The notes under the pieces: generated by a model | The model's input: the letters and a program-made list of their open reading frames with translations, nothing else | The model's database searches: none | Told to the model about the DNA's origin: nothing | Shown: piece by piece, positions 24,659-33,914 of the stretch | How the letters are laid out: each line of letters begins with the position of its first letter | Numbering within the stretch: the first letter of the stretch is position 1 | Source: Pseudomonas sp. RSB 5.4 | GTDB taxonomy: Bacteria; Pseudomonadota; Gammaproteobacteria; Pseudomonadales; Pseudomonadaceae | DNA length: 64,000 nucleotides | Reading direction: 5' to 3' | Assembly: GCF_037126175.1 (NCBI RefSeq) | Contig: NZ_CP146986.1 | Location: 5,890,501 to 5,954,500 of the forward strand | Position numbers and translations under genes: made by a program

Positions 24659-25825
24659 ATGGCTGAGGTTTTGAACTTCGAGCACAACGGCATTACCGTC
24701 AATGCCACTGAATCCCCCGAGGCCATGGGTGGCCTGGGTGACAACGTCATCGGTCTGGTCGGCACCGCGCCGAAAGCCGATCCGCTGATTCCGCGCAACG
24801 CACCGTTCCGCATCAACAGCTTCACCACCCACGCGCTGCTCGATCCGACCGGCGCTGAAGAGGGCACGCTGTACCACGCGGTTTACCAGATCCTCAAAGT
24901 GGTCAAGGTGCCGGTGTACGTGGTGATCGTCGAAGCGGGCGCGACTCCGGCCGACACCGTTAACGCAGTGATCGGCGGTGTTGATCCAACCACCGGCCGC
25001 AAGCTCGGTCTGGCGGCACTGGGCAGTGTCCCGGAAGACCTGACCATCATCGGCGCGCCGGGCTTCACCGGCACCAAAGCGGTAGCCAGCGAGTTCGCCT
25101 CGTTCGGCAAGCGCATCAAGGCCCGTGTGGTGCTGGATGGCAAGGATGCCTCGGTCGCTGATCAAGTGACTTACAGCCAGGAACTGGGTGGCGCCGACCT
25201 CGGTTTCGACCGTTGCCTGGTGGTGCACAACATGCCGGCGGTGTACTCGAAAGCGGCAAAGAAAAATGTGTTCCTCGCGCCGTCCAGTCTGGCGATTGCC
25301 GCACTGGCCAAGGTCAAGCAGTGGGAAAGCCCGGGCAACCAGGTGACCTACGCCGAAGACGTGTCCCGGGTCGTTGAATACAACATCCTCGACACCTCCA
25401 CCGAAGGCGATCTGCTCAACCGCTACGGTGTCAGCTACTACGCCCGCACCGTGCTCGGCGGCTTCTCGCTGCTGGGTAACCGCTCGATCACCGGCAAGTT
25501 CATCAGCTACGTCGGCCTCGAAGATGCGATCAGCCGCAAGCTGGTCAAGGCCGGCCAGAAAGCCATGGCGAAGAACCTGACCAAGTCGTTCATGGATCAG
25601 GAGGTCAAGCGTATCAACGACTGGCTGCAAACCCTGGTCGCCGACGAAACCATTCCCGGCGGCAGCGTGTACCTGCACCCGGAACTCAACAGCGTCGAGA
25701 AATACAAGAACGGCACCTGGTACGTGGTCATCGACTACGGCCGCTACGCGCCGAACGAACACATGGTTTATCAACTCAACGCCCGCGATGAAATCATCGA
25801 GCAGTTCCTGGAGGACGTTCTCTAA
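24659..25825 (+). CDS. Contractile tail sheath (P2 FI-like)
   Basis: 388 residues. Typical sheath features: N-terminal HNGITVNATESPE, GLVGTAPKAD, and the C-terminal domain with ALDARDEIIEQF-type ending (QLNARDEIIEQFLEDVL). Sheath subunits polymerise around the tube and contract to drive it through the target envelope. It overlaps the tube start by one base-pair step (TAATG). Sheath and tube are normally the most abundant products. Confidence 0.95.
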   Translation: MAEVLNFEHNGITVNATESPEAMGGLGDNVIGLVGTAPKADPLIPRNAPFRINSFTTHALLDPTGAEEGTLYHAVYQILKVVKVPVYVVIVEAGATPADTVNAVIGGVDPTTGRKLGLAALGSVPEDLTIIGAPGFTGTKAVASEFASFGKRIKARVVLDGKDASVADQVTYSQELGGADLGFDRCLVVHNMPAVYSKAAKKNVFLAPSSLAIAALAKVKQWESPGNQVTYAEDVSRVVEYNILDTSTEGDLLNRYGVSYYARTVLGGFSLLGNRSITGKFISYVGLEDAISRKLVKAGQKAMAKNLTKSFMDQEVKRINDWLQTLVADETIPGGSVYLHPELNSVEKYKNGTWYVVIDYGRYAPNEHMVYQLNARDEIIEQFLEDVL

Positions 25826-26331
25826 TGTTTACCAACCGCGTAAGACAGGCCATCGCGGCCACCCTGCAAGGCCTGCCGTTGTCGGCGACCGTGGAAGAGT
25901 TCACTCCGCCGAAGATTGAATTCGATGTAGAAGAGATGCGTGGCGGCCGCTTCATCGTCGAAGAAATGGCCAAGGGCGGTAAAGCGCTCAACGCCAAGCT
26001 GACCCTGCAAGGCATGGGCGCAGAAGTCATGCTCGCACTGGGCGTGAAGCTGGGCGACGACATCCTGCTGAACGTGCGTGAAGCCGGTCAGGATCAGGAC
26101 GGCAACACCTGGTTCACCTACCACACCGTCGGCGGCAAGCTGAAATCCCTTGAAGAAACCGCAGTGAAAATGGGCGAGAAGCCCAAGACCAACCTGGAGC
26201 TGTCCTGCCGCACCTACAACCGCCTGGAAAACGGCGTGCCGGTGATCGACATCGACGTGCGCACCCAGAAATTCGTGCTCAACGGCGTCGACATCCTCGG
26301 TGATGCGCGTCGTGCGGTGCTGATGCCGTAA
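25825..26331 (+). CDS. Tail tube protein (P2 FII-like)
   Basis: 168 residues of the major tail tube family; EEMRGGRFIVEEMAKGGKALNAKLTLQG and the SCRTYNRLENGVPVIDIDV region fit FII. Hexamers stack to form the inner tube. It is followed by a REP pair before the chaperone gene, which may stabilise the upstream sheath-tube mRNA. Confidence 0.94.
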   Translation: MFTNRVRQAIAATLQGLPLSATVEEFTPPKIEFDVEEMRGGRFIVEEMAKGGKALNAKLTLQGMGAEVMLALGVKLGDDILLNVREAGQDQDGNTWFTYHTVGGKLKSLEETAVKMGEKPKTNLELSCRTYNRLENGVPVIDIDVRTQKFVLNGVDILGDARRAVLMP

Positions 26332-26360
26332 CCCCCGGCTTACAGGCAATTACAAAACCC

Positions 26361-26450
26361 TGTGGGAGCGAGCTTGCTCGCGAAAGCGGTCTGTTGTTCA
26401 ACATTGATGTTGACTGACCCGACGCCTTCGCGAGCAAGCTCGCTCCCACA
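26361..26450. repeat. REP pair inside the tailocin 1 operon
   Basis: Inverted GGGAGCGAGCTTGCTCGCGAA units about 40 bases apart, exactly between tail tube and chaperone genes. A REP within a phage-derived operon implies insertion after the island was acquired. It may create a 3' end that protects sheath/tube mRNA. Confidence 0.9.
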
Positions 26451-26483
26451 GTGGATCTAAACGAATCACCAAGGAATTCATAC

Positions 26484-27065
26484 ATGTCGTGGATGCCACC
26501 CAAGCATGACCTGCTGTCGCCGATCAGCGGTGACGACGGCGCGCAGATCGAACAGATCCAGCTCAAGCCACTGTTCTACGCCGCACAGAAAGAAGCGCTG
26601 GAACGCGCCGGCGATGATGAAGACGATCAGTTCTTCGAACTGGCGCTGCTCGCCACCGGCCTGTCGGTCAAGGAACTCGATCAGCTGAAACGCCCGGACT
26701 ACGTGAGCATCGCCCAGTACGTGCACGAGATGTCGACCCGTCCGACGGCGTACTTTCTGGAGCAGGTCGAGGACGCGGAAAAGTCCGACGATCCTGACGA
26801 AGTGCAACTGCTGCAACCGCTCGCCGTGACCGGTCGCACCGTGACCTCGCTGTCGCTGGAAATGCCGGCACTGCGCGCCACCAAAGTGATGAAGAAACTG
26901 AAAACGGCCAAGGAACGCGCCGAGTTCATCACTGCCCATTGCACCGGTCTGATGATCCCCGATCTGGCCCAGCTAACCGTCCCTGACTGGACGCAATTGC
27001 AGGTGCGCATCGACGATTTTTTAAACCAGCCGGCGGCCTACTTTCGGAACGCGACATCGAAGTAA
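26484..27065 (+). CDS. Tail assembly chaperone E (upstream frame)
   Basis: 193 residues from ATG 26484, which lies after the REP pair; an in-frame upstream start would begin in the REP. It is mostly helical and acidic. P2 gpE-type chaperones coat the tape measure before tube growth. A slippery T TTT TTA at 27017-27023 lies close to the 3' end and lets ribosomes shift to the E' frame (see the E-E' entry). Confidence 0.85.
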   Translation: MSWMPPKHDLLSPISGDDGAQIEQIQLKPLFYAAQKEALERAGDDEDDQFFELALLATGLSVKELDQLKRPDYVSIAQYVHEMSTRPTAYFLEQVEDAEKSDDPDEVQLLQPLAVTGRTVTSLSLEMPALRATKVMKKLKTAKERAEFITAHCTGLMIPDLAQLTVPDWTQLQVRIDDFLNQPAAYFRNATSK

Positions 27066-27187
27066 TCCTCGATATCGTCCCGCTCATTTACCCGGTAAGT
27101 GAGGCGGAGATTCTGGAATGGGACGCCGAAAAGGCGTTGCGCCGCTACGACATAGCGATCACTCGCCTTGGCGTGAAACAGGAGTAG
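26484..27187 (+). CDS. Tail assembly chaperone E-E' fusion made by -1 frameshift
   Basis: After the slippery heptamer at 27017-27023 the -1 frame continues as FKPAGGLLSERDIEVIL..., 54 residues, to a TAG at 27185-27187, giving a fusion of about 234 residues. The minus-one extension has a sensible helical sequence ending RRYDIAITRLGVKQE, 7 bases before the tape measure start. The E/E' (gpG/gpGT type) frameshift is conserved in long-tailed phages. The coordinate span includes the slip. Confidence 0.85.
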
Positions 27188-27193
27188 AGCGGC

Positions 27194-29443
27194 ATGGCAG
27201 ATGATAACTATGCGTTGACCTTCGCTGAGATCAATCAAGAGACCAGGGAATTGAGCACGGCCAGCAAGACAGCCGCCTTAATGGTCCCGACGATGTCTGC
27301 AGCAGCACCTGCGTCGAACCTTGACGGTGGGATCGCCGGGCTAAGCCTGGCGCTGGCCGATGCCACCAGCGAATTGCGAAATCTGACCGCCGAGCAGGTT
27401 CAGCTCAGGGATGTGTTGGGGTCGATACACGCTGTGCTGATTTCACAGCGCTCGCTGCAACAGTCTCTCAATGACCGGCCAGCACAAGCGGGCAGCGCGG
27501 CCGTGGGAGCTGAGTCGAAACCGTCAGGCGTCAATGGCGCAACGCAACCTTTCAAATACCTGCAGCCAGCGATCAACCTTGATAGCGCGATGGCGCCACT
27601 GGGACGGGTTGCAGGCGTTGAGGGCGATCAACGCGATGCGTTGCGGGTGTCGTTGGAGAAAATGGCCGCCGAGCGCAAAGTGGCAGCCGGCGGTACCACG
27701 GTGCTGGATCTGGCAGGCGTGATGTATGCCGGTGTCAAGGGTGGGGTTGGTAGCGATCAGAAGACTGAAGCCGCCCGGCAAAAAGACCTCAGTGATTTCA
27801 CTCGAGACACTGGCATCACGGCCACAGCCTTTGAAATGAAGGCGCCGGATGTTGCGGATCTGCTGATCGGCTGGCGCACCTCAATGGGGCTCGACCGAGC
27901 AAAGACCCTCGACCTCGCCGATGCCACCAGCGTGCTGGGAAGCCGATTGAGTGCCACGGTGGCTGACATTGGTTCGATCCTCAGCAACTACGGCGCTTCA
28001 GCAAAAGGTGCCGGGCTGAGTCCCGAACAGACTGCGGCTTTTGCTGCGGCAATGCTCAATGTCAACGTCAACAGGGCTGACGCCGGGGTGGCACTGGAGA
28101 GGATCACCACGACGCTGGCGTTGGGCGATAACGCATCAGTTAGTCAGAAAGCGGTGATCGCTCAACTCGACCTCGATCCAAAGTCCCTCGCTGCGCAAAT
28201 GCAAGGGGACGCCCCCGGCGCGATTCTCAAGGTGCTTGAGGCGCTGAAGACAAAATCCCCCGAGCAGCAAGCCAGCGTTGCGATGGCGCTTTTTTCGATC
28301 GACCAGCCGGTTGTGAAAATGCTCGAGCGCAGCGCTGATGTGCGAGGTGCATTTGATCTCGTCAAAGATAAACAGCAGTACGCATCTTCGGCGCGAGGCG
28401 AGGAGGGTGGGGCAGTCAATCAGGCTGCGCGGGCGCTGTCGGATACGTCGCAAACGGGCTGGAACATTTTCACCGCTCAGAAAGATCGTCTCTTTAGCTC
28501 CGCTGGCGCTGCTGTGCTGGCTGATTTTGACAGGCTCACCGGGGTGATGGCTTGGGCGACTGATGGCTTGAGCAGCATGGCTGAAGAATCACCGGAGCTC
28601 GCGCGTACGTTGATTTTGAGTATTGCCGGTATTAAGGGCGTGCAGGTCGCTGGGTCGATGCTGGCCAAGGGCATTAGAGGAACGACAACCACTATCGACA
28701 ACCTCAAGTTCGTCGGCACAACTGCCATATCCTGGGGTTCCGCAGCGCTTAACGGTGCGAAGGCTTGGGGGGGCGTTGCGCTGAACAATGCCAAGACTTG
28801 GGGTTCCGCTGGGCTTAACAATGCCAAGACTCTGGGATCCGTTGCGCTTGACCGAGCTAAATACCTGACATCCGGTCCAGGCCGAAGTCTGGTCAGCCAA
28901 GGTGCCCGTATCGGTCGTGTAGCTGGCCCTCTGAGTATGCCGTTGATGATGCTCGACTCAGGTATGGACGTGGTCAACGGCTTGCTCGATGCCGATGGCA
29001 AACAAACAGCTAGAGGAGCGGGCGGCCTGGTGGGTGGGGTTGCTGGAAATTATCTGGGGGCGCGCGTTGGTGCCTTCCTGGGGGCTTTCGCCGGTCCTGC
29101 CGGGGCACTTGTCGGTGGAGGGGTTGGCGGAGCAGCTGGCACCTACTATGGCAATCAGTGGGGAAGCGCATTGGGTGAAAAACTCGCGACGCCTGCACCG
29201 AACCAACTCGCCCCGCCGGCAGAGGTTGCCAAAGAACTGCCGACCGCGCAGACGCAAAACCAGCAAGTCACCTTCTCCCCACTGATCCAGGTCACCTGCC
29301 CGGCGCCAGATACTGCCGAGCAGATTCGTACGATCATCGGCCAACAACTGAGCGGGCAATTCCACGGCCAGTTCCTGCCGCTGTTGACCAACAATCCGCT
29401 CGCCACCCGCCGTGACGCAGCCCTGACCGATGGAGTCGACTGA
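27194..29443 (+). CDS. Tail tape measure protein (tailocin 1)
   Basis: 749 residues. Helical N-terminal half, glycine- and alanine-rich hydrophobic stretches (around 610-660: GGLVGGVAGNYLGARVG and after) typical of tape measures. Four 11-residue tandem repeats lie at DNA 28736-28867 (G-(S/G)-x-x-L-N-x-A-K-x-W/L). At the usual 1.5 angstrom per residue the predicted tail is about 110 nm. It follows E-E' by 6 bases and overlaps the U gene by one base. Confidence 0.9.
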   Translation: MADDNYALTFAEINQETRELSTASKTAALMVPTMSAAAPASNLDGGIAGLSLALADATSELRNLTAEQVQLRDVLGSIHAVLISQRSLQQSLNDRPAQAGSAAVGAESKPSGVNGATQPFKYLQPAINLDSAMAPLGRVAGVEGDQRDALRVSLEKMAAERKVAAGGTTVLDLAGVMYAGVKGGVGSDQKTEAARQKDLSDFTRDTGITATAFEMKAPDVADLLIGWRTSMGLDRAKTLDLADATSVLGSRLSATVADIGSILSNYGASAKGAGLSPEQTAAFAAAMLNVNVNRADAGVALERITTTLALGDNASVSQKAVIAQLDLDPKSLAAQMQGDAPGAILKVLEALKTKSPEQQASVAMALFSIDQPVVKMLERSADVRGAFDLVKDKQQYASSARGEEGGAVNQAARALSDTSQTGWNIFTAQKDRLFSSAGAAVLADFDRLTGVMAWATDGLSSMAEESPELARTLILSIAGIKGVQVAGSMLAKGIRGTTTTIDNLKFVGTTAISWGSAALNGAKAWGGVALNNAKTWGSAGLNNAKTLGSVALDRAKYLTSGPGRSLVSQGARIGRVAGPLSMPLMMLDSGMDVVNGLLDADGKQTARGAGGLVGGVAGNYLGARVGAFLGAFAGPAGALVGGGVGGAAGTYYGNQWGSALGEKLATPAPNQLAPPAEVAKELPTAQTQNQQVTFSPLIQVTCPAPDTAEQIRTIIGQQLSGQFHGQFLPLLTNNPLATRRDAALTDGVD

Positions 29444-29826
29444 TGAAACAACAAATGGCTCTAGGCAGTTTCATCTTCGGCCTGTCGCGCAACTTCGCTT
29501 ACAGCACGCTGGCGCGAAAGTCCGACGGTGGCTGGAGCGACATCCAGATCCTGACCAGCAAACCCAAGTCCAGTCAGACCGGGCAGAAAGCGGAATCGCT
29601 GACCATTAGCGGTACCTCGATGTATGCCGTGGCTATGGATCGACTCGATGAATTACGCGCACTTCAGGCACAGCGTGTGCCGCTGCCGTTGATTGACGGT
29701 ATCGGGCGCAACTGGGGCCTGTGGCGGATCAACAGCATTGACGAGAACCAAAGCGAGGTCATCGATGACGGCACCGCGATGGTGATCAAGTGGGTGGTCG
29801 GATTGACGGAGTTCAACAATGCGTAA
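29443..29826 (+). CDS. Tail protein U (tail terminator/baseplate-linked, P2 gpU-like)
   Basis: 127 residues of the P2 gpU family: MALGSFIFGLSRNFAYSTL at the start and the RVPLPLIDGIGRNWGLWRINSIDE motif. It overlaps both neighbours by a few bases. In P2, U works with X and D in tail completion. Confidence 0.9.
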   Translation: MKQQMALGSFIFGLSRNFAYSTLARKSDGGWSDIQILTSKPKSSQTGQKAESLTISGTSMYAVAMDRLDELRALQAQRVPLPLIDGIGRNWGLWRINSIDENQSEVIDDGTAMVIKWVVGLTEFNNA

Positions 29827-30031
29827 GGTCCGAAGCATGGCCGGTGATTCGGTGAATCTGCTGCTCTACCGCGAAACCGGGCGCAGTGATGACGCCGCCG
29901 AAGAAGCTCTGTGGAAACTCAACCCGACCCTGGCCGAACACGGCCCGATCCTGCCCGCGGGCGTTTGGGTCACGTTGCCGGAACTCGATTCGAAACCGGC
30001 CACGATCAAACCGCTCACGGCCTGGGATTAA
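29819..30031 (+). CDS. Tail protein X (LysM-like)
   Basis: 70 residues, P2 gpX family with a LysM-like fold (GDSVNLLLYRETGR, LNPTLAEHGPILPAGVWVTLPEL). Start could be 29819 (overlapping U) or the internal ATG at 29837. It may anchor the baseplate hub. Confidence 0.88.
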   Translation: MRKVRSMAGDSVNLLLYRETGRSDDAAEEALWKLNPTLAEHGPILPAGVWVTLPELDSKPATIKPLTAWD

Positions 30032-30040
30032 GGAGGTTGC

Positions 30041-31069
30041 ATGACACTGGGTTTTACGCCGGTCGTTAAGATTTACGGCGCAAACGCGGATCTGCTAAAT
30101 CAGCGCCTGATCAGTTGGGAGCACATCGACGCTGCCGGTTTCGAGTCCGATCAATTGACCTTGACGATTGATCTTGAAGGCCTCGAAGGGCTGCCGAATC
30201 TGGGTGGAAAAATCGGCCTTGAGGTCGGTTATCTGGAGTCGGGAATGGTCGACAAGGGCCAGTTCAAAGTGACGCGCCTGACGCCGACGCTGTTTCCGTT
30301 TCGCCTGACGCTGGTGGCCACGGCGGCGCCGTTCAGCAAGGATGATGAGACGGGCTTCAAGCAACGCCGCACGGCCAGTCATGGCCCGACAACACTGGGT
30401 TCGCTGTTTCGCGAACTGGTGTCGAGCCATGGCTTTTCACCGCGCGTCGCGCCCGAGGTGGCGATGATCAGGATCGAGCACGTCGACCAGTCCAACGAAA
30501 CCGATATGAGCTTTCTGACGCGCCTGGCGAAAAAGTACAACGCGGTGACCAAACCCTACAACGACGTGTACGTGCTGGCCCGTCCCGGCCAGACCAAATC
30601 GTTGTCGGGCCAGGTGTTGGCGGACGTGACATTGTCGGTGACCAGCAACAACCGTCCCGGCGATCACGCGTTCGTCAGCGCCACGCTGGAGGAGTCTGCC
30701 CGCGAGCAGACCAAGGGCTGCAAGACCTGTTTCTGGGATGGCGCCGCAGGTGTGTTGCGCTGGGTTGAAACAGGAATCGCGCCGTTCAAGACCCTCCGCC
30801 AGAAGCAACCCACTGAAGCCGATGCAATCGCCGTCGGCGAGGGCGAAGTGCGCAAGATGCTCCGCCAGAAGTACAAGGTGAAAATCACTTGTCCCGGCAA
30901 TCCACTGCTGGCGGCCGAAGGTCTGGTGCTGCTCGATGAGACCTGGCCGGACTTCATGCGCGGTCGCTGGTCGATCGAAAAAGTCACCGCCAGCGGCAAT
31001 CGCGAGAACAGCTATCGCTGCGTGATCGATGCCGCGTGCCTTGATCCCAAGGCGGACGCCAAAGACTGA
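30041..31069 (+). CDS. Baseplate hub protein D (late control gpD-like)
   Basis: 342 residues of the P2 gpD/VgrG-hub fold: FTPVVKIYGANADLLNQRLISWEH and the FLTRLAKKYNAVTKPYNDVYVLAR region. It has an AGGAGG ribosome site. It forms the hub between tube and spike. It is the last gene of the P2-like machine; a REP pair and a 70-base leader follow before the second machine. Confidence 0.9.
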   Translation: MTLGFTPVVKIYGANADLLNQRLISWEHIDAAGFESDQLTLTIDLEGLEGLPNLGGKIGLEVGYLESGMVDKGQFKVTRLTPTLFPFRLTLVATAAPFSKDDETGFKQRRTASHGPTTLGSLFRELVSSHGFSPRVAPEVAMIRIEHVDQSNETDMSFLTRLAKKYNAVTKPYNDVYVLARPGQTKSLSGQVLADVTLSVTSNNRPGDHAFVSATLEESAREQTKGCKTCFWDGAAGVLRWVETGIAPFKTLRQKQPTEADAIAVGEGEVRKMLRQKYKVKITCPGNPLLAAEGLVLLDETWPDFMRGRWSIEKVTASGNRENSYRCVIDAACLDPKADAKD

Positions 31070-31100
31070 TTCCCCGCTTTGTCACTGCGATGAAGATCCC

Positions 31101-31190
31101 TGTGGGAGCGGGCTTGCCCGCGAAGAGGCCAGCCCATTCAAAAGAGATGCCGGTTGATCCACCGCCATCGCTGGCAAGCCAGCTCCCACA
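31101..31190. repeat. REP pair between the two tailocins
   Basis: Inverted REP units, the second diverged (TCGCTGGCAAGCCAGCTCCCAC). It lies exactly at the junction of the P2-like and Mu/SfV-like clusters. Confidence 0.85.
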
Positions 31191-31242
31191 GGTTTTGCAG
31201 TGTTCTGCAGACCGCTTTTCATTCAACTCTGGAACATCCCCC

Positions 31243-31827
31243 ATGAAGATCACCCCGATCCTCACGCAACTGCGTGGGCAATGCCCTGGGCTTGCCAATC
31301 ACATTGCGGTGGGTGTCGATCTGGCCTTGCTGCAAGGCAACGCCGATCTGCCGACACCCTCGGCCCACGTGCTGCCCCTGGCGGATCTCGCCAGCACCAG
31401 CACCGCGCAAAACCTCACCGCCCAACCGATCCGCGACCGCTTCGAAATCGTCCTCGCGCTTGATGCAACGGACGCCACAAAAGCGCTGGATCTGTTGCAC
31501 GACCTGCGCGCCGAACTGTGGCGTGCGCTGGTGGGGTTCAAACCGGGCAATGACTACAGCGCCATCGTCTATGACGGCGGCGAGATGGTCTCGATCAACA
31601 GCAGCCGGGCCTTCTATCGGCTGCGCTTTTTTGCCGAGTTCCAGCTCGGCCGCAATCTGCCCAGTCAGCCTGCGGAGAGTTGGCACGAACGTGAACTGGA
31701 CGGTTTGTCGTCCTTTACCGGGGCCACCGTGCGGGTCGATGCGATCGACCCGGCCGACCCCAACCTGAAACACCCCGGCCCTGACGGGCGCGTGGAACTG
31801 ACTTTCTCTGGAGACGTAACCCCATGA
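31243..31827 (+). CDS. Putative tail terminator protein (Mu gp37-like), tailocin 2
   Basis: 194 residues from ATG 31243 (an in-frame reading back to 31090 runs into the REP and is rejected). Segments ITPILTQLRGQCPGLAN and PIRDRFEIVLALDATDATKALDLLHDLRAELWRAL fit the Mu gp37-type protein that opens Mu-like tail clusters. It overlaps the next gene by ATGA. Confidence 0.75.
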   Translation: MKITPILTQLRGQCPGLANHIAVGVDLALLQGNADLPTPSAHVLPLADLASTSTAQNLTAQPIRDRFEIVLALDATDATKALDLLHDLRAELWRALVGFKPGNDYSAIVYDGGEMVSINSSRAFYRLRFFAEFQLGRNLPSQPAESWHERELDGLSSFTGATVRVDAIDPADPNLKHPGPDGRVELTFSGDVTP

Positions 31828-32003
31828 GCAATCGCATCACCGTACTGCCGGCCGCTGGCCGTGCCGTGCCTGACCCGGAAGCGGGCGATCTGCTGCCCCT
31901 CGAAGGCCGTGAAGTGCTGGACAGCGCCTGGTGGCGCCGACGTCTGGCCGACGGCGATATCACAATCAAAACCGTAAAAGTCAAAGCACAGGGAGCCAAA
32001 TAA
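31824..32003 (+). CDS. Small DUF2635-type tail protein
   Basis: 59 residues. A conserved [19 protein letters not shown] segment and the DSAWWRRRLADGDI motif fit the DUF2635 family (Mu gp38 position). Its stop overlaps the sheath start (TAATGG). Function unknown, but always found just before the sheath. Confidence 0.85.
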   Translation: MSNRITVLPAAGRAVPDPEAGDLLPLEGREVLDSAWWRRRLADGDITIKTVKVKAQGAK

Positions 32004-33499
32004 TGGCGATCGGATTCAGCAACATCCCCGCGGACATTCGTGTACCGCTGTTCTATGCCGAAATGGACAACTCGGCCGCCAATAGCGCGAGCTCGACCCT
32101 GCGTCGTCTGATCGTCGCTCAGGTCAACGACAACATTGCCCCGAGCGAAGTCGGCAAACTGGTGCTGGTCTCCAGCGTTGCGCTGGCGAAAAGCATCGGT
32201 GGTCAGGGCTCGATGCTCGCCTCGATGTACGAGACCTTCCGCAAGGCCGACCCGATCGGCGAGATCTGGTGCCTGCCGCTGCACAACGCTGAAGGCGCGA
32301 TCGCCAAAGGCGTGCTGACCCTGACCGGCACCGCGACTCAGGCTGGCGTACTCAACCTGTACGTCGCTGGTGTGCGTGTGCAGGCCACCGTGGTCAACGG
32401 TGCCACCGCTGCTCAGGCAGCCACCGCACTGGCACAGAAAATCAACGCCACGGCCGATCTGCCGGTCAGCGCTGCCGCTGCCGAAGGTGTAGTGACCCTG
32501 AGCGCCAAGTGGACGGGCGACAGCGGTAACGACATCAGCCTGCAGTTCAATCGCCTGGGCAAGAGCAATGGCGAAGAAACCCCGGCCGGCCTGACCACCG
32601 CGATCACCGCCATGACCGGTGGTGCCGGTGTGCCTGACCAGGTCGCAGCCGTGGCTGCACTGGGCGACGAGCCGTTCGAGTTCATCGCACTGCCGTGGTC
32701 GGATCTGTCGACCCTCAACACCTGGCAAGCGGTGATGGATGACAGCACCGGTCGCTGGTCGTGGGCCAAGCAACTGTTCGGTCACGTCTACAGTGCCAAG
32801 CGTGGCACCGTTGGCACTCTGGTCGCCGCAGGCCAGGGCCGCAACGACCAGCACATGACCATTCAGGCGCTGGAGCCGGGCGTACCGCAACCGTTCTGGG
32901 TACAAGCTGCCGCACTGGCTGCGCGCACCGCGGTGTTCATCTCCGCCGATGCCAGCCGTCCGACGCAAAGCGGCAGCCTGCCGGGCGTTGATCCGGCGCC
33001 GGCCAGCGAACGTTTCACCCTGACCGAGCGTCAGTCGCTGCTCAATTACGGCATCGCCACCGCGTACTACGAAGGCGGTTACGTGCGCATCCAGCGTTCG
33101 ATCACCACCTACCAGAAGAACGCTTACGGTCAGGCCGACAACTCCTACCTGGACAGCGAAACCATGCACCAGTCGGCGTTCATCGTGCGTCGTCTGCAAA
33201 GCGTGATCACCAGCAAATACGGGCGTCACAAACTGGCCTCCGATGGCACCCGTTTCGGCGCCGGTCAGCCGATCGTGACGCCAGCGACCATTCGCGGCGA
33301 GCTGATCGCGCAGTACGCCAAGCTGGAACTGGAAGGCCACGTGGAGAACGCCGAGCTGTTCGCCGAGCACCTGATCGTCGAGCGCGACGTGCAGGACCCG
33401 AGCCGCGTGAACGTGCTGTTCCCGCCGGATTACATCAACGGTCTGCGCGTGTTCGCACTGCTCAACCAATTCCGTCTGCAATACGACGACGCGGCCTGA
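32003..33499 (+). CDS. Contractile tail sheath (Mu gpL-like), tailocin 2
   Basis: 498 residues from ATG 32003. IGFSNIPADIRVPLFYAEMDNS at the N-terminus is the Mu L-type signature, and the C-terminus AELFAEHLIVERDVQDPSRVNVLFPPDYINGLRVFALL is typical. It shows no visible relation to the 388-residue sheath of tailocin 1, which shows independent ancestry of the two machines. Confidence 0.95.
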   Translation: MAIGFSNIPADIRVPLFYAEMDNSAANSASSTLRRLIVAQVNDNIAPSEVGKLVLVSSVALAKSIGGQGSMLASMYETFRKADPIGEIWCLPLHNAEGAIAKGVLTLTGTATQAGVLNLYVAGVRVQATVVNGATAAQAATALAQKINATADLPVSAAAAEGVVTLSAKWTGDSGNDISLQFNRLGKSNGEETPAGLTTAITAMTGGAGVPDQVAAVAALGDEPFEFIALPWSDLSTLNTWQAVMDDSTGRWSWAKQLFGHVYSAKRGTVGTLVAAGQGRNDQHMTIQALEPGVPQPFWVQAAALAARTAVFISADASRPTQSGSLPGVDPAPASERFTLTERQSLLNYGIATAYYEGGYVRIQRSITTYQKNAYGQADNSYLDSETMHQSAFIVRRLQSVITSKYGRHKLASDGTRFGAGQPIVTPATIRGELIAQYAKLELEGHVENAELFAEHLIVERDVQDPSRVNVLFPPDYINGLRVFALLNQFRLQYDDAA

Positions 33500-33524
33500 T
33501 CGCCGCGTTTGGCCGTAAGCATTC

Positions 33525-33548
33525 AGCCCACCTCGGTGGGCTTTTTTA
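33525..33548 (+). terminator. Terminator between sheath and tube genes
   Basis: AGCCCAC CTCG GTGGGCT followed by T6, ending 19 bases before the tube start. It would lower tube transcription relative to sheath unless read through. Confidence 0.8.
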
Positions 33549-33566
33549 TTTGAAGGGAGTAACACC

Positions 33567-33914
33567 ATGGGTCAAGTGATTGCAGGCACCTGCTACGTCA
33601 AAGTCGACGGTGCACAACTGACTATCAATGGCGGCTGCGAAGCCCCGCTGATGGCTGTCAAACGCGAAACCGTCGTACCGGGTTTCTACAAGGAAACCGA
33701 CGTCGCGCCGTCGTTCAAAGTGACCGCGCTGCACACCGCCGACTTTCCGCTGAAGAAGCTGATCGAAGGCACCGACATCACCGTCACCTGCGAATTCAGC
33801 AACGGCAAAGTCTACGTGCTGGCCGGTGCCTATCTGGTCGAAGAGCCGGTTTCCAAGGGCGATGACGCCACCATCGAACTGAAATTCGAAGGCATCAAGG
33901 GGACCTGGCAATGA
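33567..33914 (+). CDS. Tail tube protein (Mu gpM-like), tailocin 2
   Basis: 115 residues, Mu M family: MGQVIAGTCYVKVDGAQLTINGG, FKVTALHTADFPLKKL, and TCEFSNGKVYVLAGAYLVEEP. It overlaps the chaperone gene by 4 bases and has an AGGGAG ribosome site. Confidence 0.92.
   Translation: MGQVIAGTCYVKVDGAQLTINGGCEAPLMAVKRETVVPGFYKETDVAPSFKVTALHTADFPLKKLIEGTDITVTCEFSNGKVYVLAGAYLVEEPVSKGDDATIELKFEGIKGTWQ

Noticed and set aside
31715..33568. 617-residue open frame opposite the tailocin 2 sheath
   Set aside because: Antisense to a recognised sheath protein, with no motifs.
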